A DNA stretch of 64,000 nucleotides from Hermodice carunculata. Lineage: Eukaryota; Annelida; Polychaeta; Eunicida; Amphinomidae. The position numbers and the translations under genes were made by a program. The notes under the pieces are model-generated. The model saw only the letters and a list, made by a program, of their open reading frames with translations. It was not told where the DNA came from and searched no databases. The stretch lies in the NCBI GenBank assembly GCA_964020975.1, contig OZ026627.1, forward strand, positions 27,984,595-28,048,594, given 5' to 3'. The first letter of the stretch is position 1; the number at the start of each line of letters is the position of its first letter. Positions 61,003-64,000 of the stretch are shown in pieces.

Positions 61003-61539
61003 TCCTTAATTAGGTGAGGACATTAAAAATAAAACTTGTTCAGTTTTCTGGCTTCGGCAACCTTGAAAAACTATGTCAAGGTCATCCACATTATGCAACA
61101 TTCAAATTCTAGAGATGATCTGCATTTTCGGTAAATTTGAAGATTGCTTCATTCTTGCTTGGGAAATTGAAATGTACAGGTTTCAAAAATGTGCACCTCC
61201 GGTTCTCTATAAAATTAGAGGTGGCACCACTAGTATCACATTGGTGGACAACTGGCTCCAAAAAAAAAAAAAGTTTGATCTTGATTTATTGCTCAGCATG
61301 CCTTGTACATGGGATGCAGCCCACTTTGGCACTGCCAGTACACAGAACTACAAATTCAGTAACCTAAGCTGCAAGAGACTACTTCAGTTACACAAAAATG
61401 CAGGTCTTCTTAACCCATAAAATGACAAGGAGTACATTACCATGCAAAGCACACTCACAGGGGAGCATGGTCTCTGACAGCAGACATATTTTGCAACCGG
61501 GATCTTGGTAACAGCAACTCCAGTTCAAGGGCAGACAAT

Positions 61540-62640
61540 AAAAAAACTAGAGGATCAGGACTGATCCTGTGCTCAGGTGAATCATAAATTGACCGTTTGA
61601 ACAAACTTGGTGGAAACCCACTAGAGTAACATTGCCACCAAGAATGAAGTAAATCTGGGTGACGGTTTCGTCGGAGAAGTTGAAAATGTGAATCTGTATC
61701 GGAGGCCAATTCATTTACATAGTAAACAATCACAATATATGCATTTACCAACAAGTACCCAAAACGCACCCAAGGTACATTGCCACCAAGTATGAAGTAA
61801 ATATGGCTGACGGTTTCGTCGGAGAAGTTGAAAATGTGAATATGTATCGGAAGCCAATTGATTTACATAGTAAACAATCACAATATATGCATTTACCAAC
61901 AAGTACCCAAAATGCACCCAAGGTGCATTGCCACCAAGTTTGAATTTAATCTGGATGACCATTTTGGAGAAGTCAAAAATGTGAATTAACATTAGAATGC
62001 TCATTGACTTCCATAGTAATCAATAGGAAAGCTGCATTGACCGGTAAGTAGCCAAATTGAAAAATCGTTAAAAATCAGAAATCTGCAGGAATCCCACATA
62101 GTGTACAACTTTGTTTGACCCTTCTAAAAGGAACATATCCGCCATGTTTCAGCTTAATCTGAGTGACGGTTCTGGAAAAGAAGTCGAAAAAAGCTATGAC
62201 ACAAAATTTCATAAAAAATTAGAAAAAATTCCAGCCCCACCTGGTAAACAAATTAAGAACTAGTAGTCCCAGGGAGTGTTCCTGTGTGATATCAAAGTAA
62301 TTGGGTAAGCGGTTTCAGAGAAGAAGATTTTTTAAGATTTGTCCAAAAAAAGAACAAAACAAGAGGGCTGTGTGAACAGCCCATGCTCAGCTGATCTTGA
62401 CATTCATCACACTTGCAGCTCTATGAACTGGGAAAGGATCAAGGTCACCCATGTTCTGAGTAAGTCTGACCTTTATAGAAGAACACTAACATGTGCAACA
62501 GCAAGGTTCAAGTGGTTCTCAAGTTTTAATGAAGAGTGAAATTCACGTATGTTGCACTGTGACCCCAGAAACGAGGTCAACGTCATTCATGTACTGTCTA
62601 AGCATGACCTTCACAGTGCATAATATTGACGGTCGCCCAG
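61540..62640 (-). mobile_element. long repeat family D, reverse copy with 148-bp internal duplication
   Basis: The 3' end of the family is read in reverse at 62359: ACAAGAGGGCTGTGTGAACA then GCCCATGCTCAGCTGATC. Internal modules recur with an exact 148-bp period: GCCACCAAG at 61634, 61782 and 61930. The first two modules are almost identical, pointing to recent amplification. Orientation is opposite to the copies at 24.7 and 48.0 kb. Confidence 0.7.
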
Positions 62641-62799
62641 GAGACTGAGTCAATTAAATAACTGTGGGCAATCGAATTGTTTGATCAAGTCGACCAGGTG
62701 GTTGAGTTTAAAAAATCAGAAGTCACTTCTGATTTTTTTCTAGTCTGCTCTATGATTTAAGACATTTGTCTGTGTTGGGAGTAAGAAATATTTACAAGA

Positions 62800-63729
62800 A
62801 TAATCCTGTACATTGTCTTTGTTGTTTATGTTCCTTGTTGCGCTATCTGACAGCATGAGCGTCATTCATATTCATGATCATGACTGGTAACTTTCAGTTT
62901 TCAAATCGCTATCTTCGATTCATAGGATAGCCTTTTTGAAAGAAAGCGTGGGATTGGTTGACTCGAATCCGCTACATCCGGTTTTGAAGTGGCTGATTGA
63001 AGGCCGTCTCAAATTCCCGGTGTTGTTTATTTACATGCAAGCATGCACACTTTATTGTAGAGAAACGTCAGTTCTTGCTGATGGCTATTTCGATTTTGCG
63101 TTTAAAATGAAAATTCCCTTCCATGATGATTTAAATCAATGATCGGGCCGTTGTTTGTGACAATTTGAATGATGTAGGCTTAACTTTGCAAAACTGCGCA
63201 AAAATAGGGCGATTTCATCGTTGGGGTCTTGATCTTTGTTCCTTCTACCCGCCACGTTCTTCACATCGGCAAAATGCTGATAACCTTTTCTATTTTAAGA
63301 ACAAGCTCTCCCATTGGCTGAAAAAAAAGTATTTTAGGGGAAACCCCGTCAAAACTGCTTCTATTTCAAACAGATACGTCTTTATTTTAATCGGAAACTA
63401 CCGAAGACGATTCTCCGAAATATTCTAGGTCAGTCAGTGGGCCAGAATCGATCACATGGTGTTCCCCATCCAGTCAAATGCGTCGTTTTTCTACACGATG
63501 TTTTGTTCGGGAGTACTTGCTACCTGGTGTTGTGAAGCTTGGCTGGAAGGATGGGAGACATTTGTATGAGCACAAATGACGATTACTGACAATTTATTAA
63601 AGCAAAAAACAAAATTTAACGCTGTAAATTGGTCAGAATGATAACATACTACCAGTCTTTGCGTACAATAGAGCAGAGGGTCCAATTTTTTCACGGAAAG
63701 AGAGTAAAATAAGCCAGCCGCAGGTAAAC
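62800..63729 (+). promoter_or_regulatory. promoter-like, CpG-richer unique region
   Basis: Compared with its surroundings this stretch has more CpG and no repeats. ATTGG (reverse CCAAT) occurs at about 62952 (GGGATTGGTTGAC) and 63308 (CCCATTGGCTG), and TGGCTGATTG at 62991. It ends at an ATG with a good context (GTAAACATGG). No TATA box stands out. Confidence 0.35.
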
Positions 63730-63969
63730 ATGGCTTGGGTGAAAATACCGCTAACGCATGTGTTGATCATGTTAACAGTTTTATCAGTGACTGGGATAAA
63801 GTGCGTTTATCGACTATTTACTGCAGCAACTAACAAACTTTACCACTCTAATTTAATGACAATTATGACACACAACCGATCTTTAGAAAAAATTAAAGAG
63901 GAACAATCGTTGGTGACGCTAACCAAGGAAAATGCGCGGATCAGTATCAATGCAATTGTATTCACATAG
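63730..63969 (+). CDS. small ORF with N-terminal membrane segment, possible first exon
   Basis: Seventy-nine codons start MAWVKIPLTHVLIMLTVLSV, a signal peptide or membrane anchor of about 18 residues, followed by a basic and then helical, charged stretch (RSLEKIKEEQSLVTLTKENA). The ATG context has A at -3 and G at +4. I do not recognise a family. It may be a complete microprotein, or a first exon spliced before its stop with the rest of the gene outside the window; a chance ORF is also possible. Confidence 0.35.
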   Translation: MAWVKIPLTHVLIMLTVLSVTGIKCVYRLFTAATNKLYHSNLMTIMTHNRSLEKIKEEQSLVTLTKENARISINAIVFT

Positions 63970-64000
63970 GCTTGACCGTTTTGATCAATTCGTGATTGAG

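Overview
The window looks like nuclear DNA of a marine invertebrate, most likely a mollusc or another lophotrochozoan; an invertebrate deuterostome such as amphioxus cannot be excluded. The reasons are two intron-split, animal-type genes of double-stranded-RNA biology, very gene-poor and AT-leaning DNA, many short hairpin-forming transposons, minisatellites, homopolymer and dinucleotide runs, and a long non-coding repeat family with the 'AGCTCAGCTGA ... CCCTCTTGT' ends that I associate with such genomes. The taxonomic call is inference from protein resemblance and repeat style, because no search was possible.

Only three coding exons are solid, all on the + strand. Two exons (32871-33554 and 37901-38436, joined by a phase-1 intron) encode a complete ADAR2/ADARB1-type adenosine deaminase domain with the zinc-binding His and two Cys and the catalytic Glu present, followed by a stop codon. 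The dsRNA-binding exons expected upstream of it were not found in the preceding 32.8 kb. About 16 kb downstream, a large terminal exon (54881-56199) encodes two dsRNA-binding domains, a charged linker and an RG/GY-rich tail, resembling the C-terminal half of ILF3/NF90. Its 5' exons were also not found. Both proteins would act on double-stranded RNA, one editing A to I and the other binding. At the right edge a CpG-richer stretch (62.8-63.7 kb) with CCAAT-type boxes precedes a small ORF with a membrane segment, possibly the first exon of a third gene.

The rest is non-coding. At 0-32.8 kb there are minisatellites (8.05-9.48, 14.75-15.85, 20.94-21.21, 26.38-26.85 and 30.29-30.68 kb), at least four families of TTAA-flanked hairpin MITEs (piggyBac-like ends), Tc1/mariner-like and hAT-like MITEs, a 1.3-kb copy of the long repeat family, and a 188-bp CT tract 370 bp before the ADAR exon. 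The ADAR intron (33.6-37.9 kb) holds two TTAA MITEs and a module array of the long repeat. At 38.4-54.9 kb there are candidate poly(A) sites, more MITEs, a tRNA-derived SINE, a hammerhead-like motif next to a lysine-rich ORF on the minus strand, and long-repeat copies. At 56.2-62.8 kb there are candidate 3' UTR sequences with a 27-bp minisatellite, a TA tract and a reverse-oriented long-repeat copy.

The most interesting joint feature is that genes for dsRNA editing and dsRNA binding sit in DNA full of near-perfect inverted repeats, several of them inside the ADAR transcription unit, where they would fold into the kind of RNA these proteins recognise.
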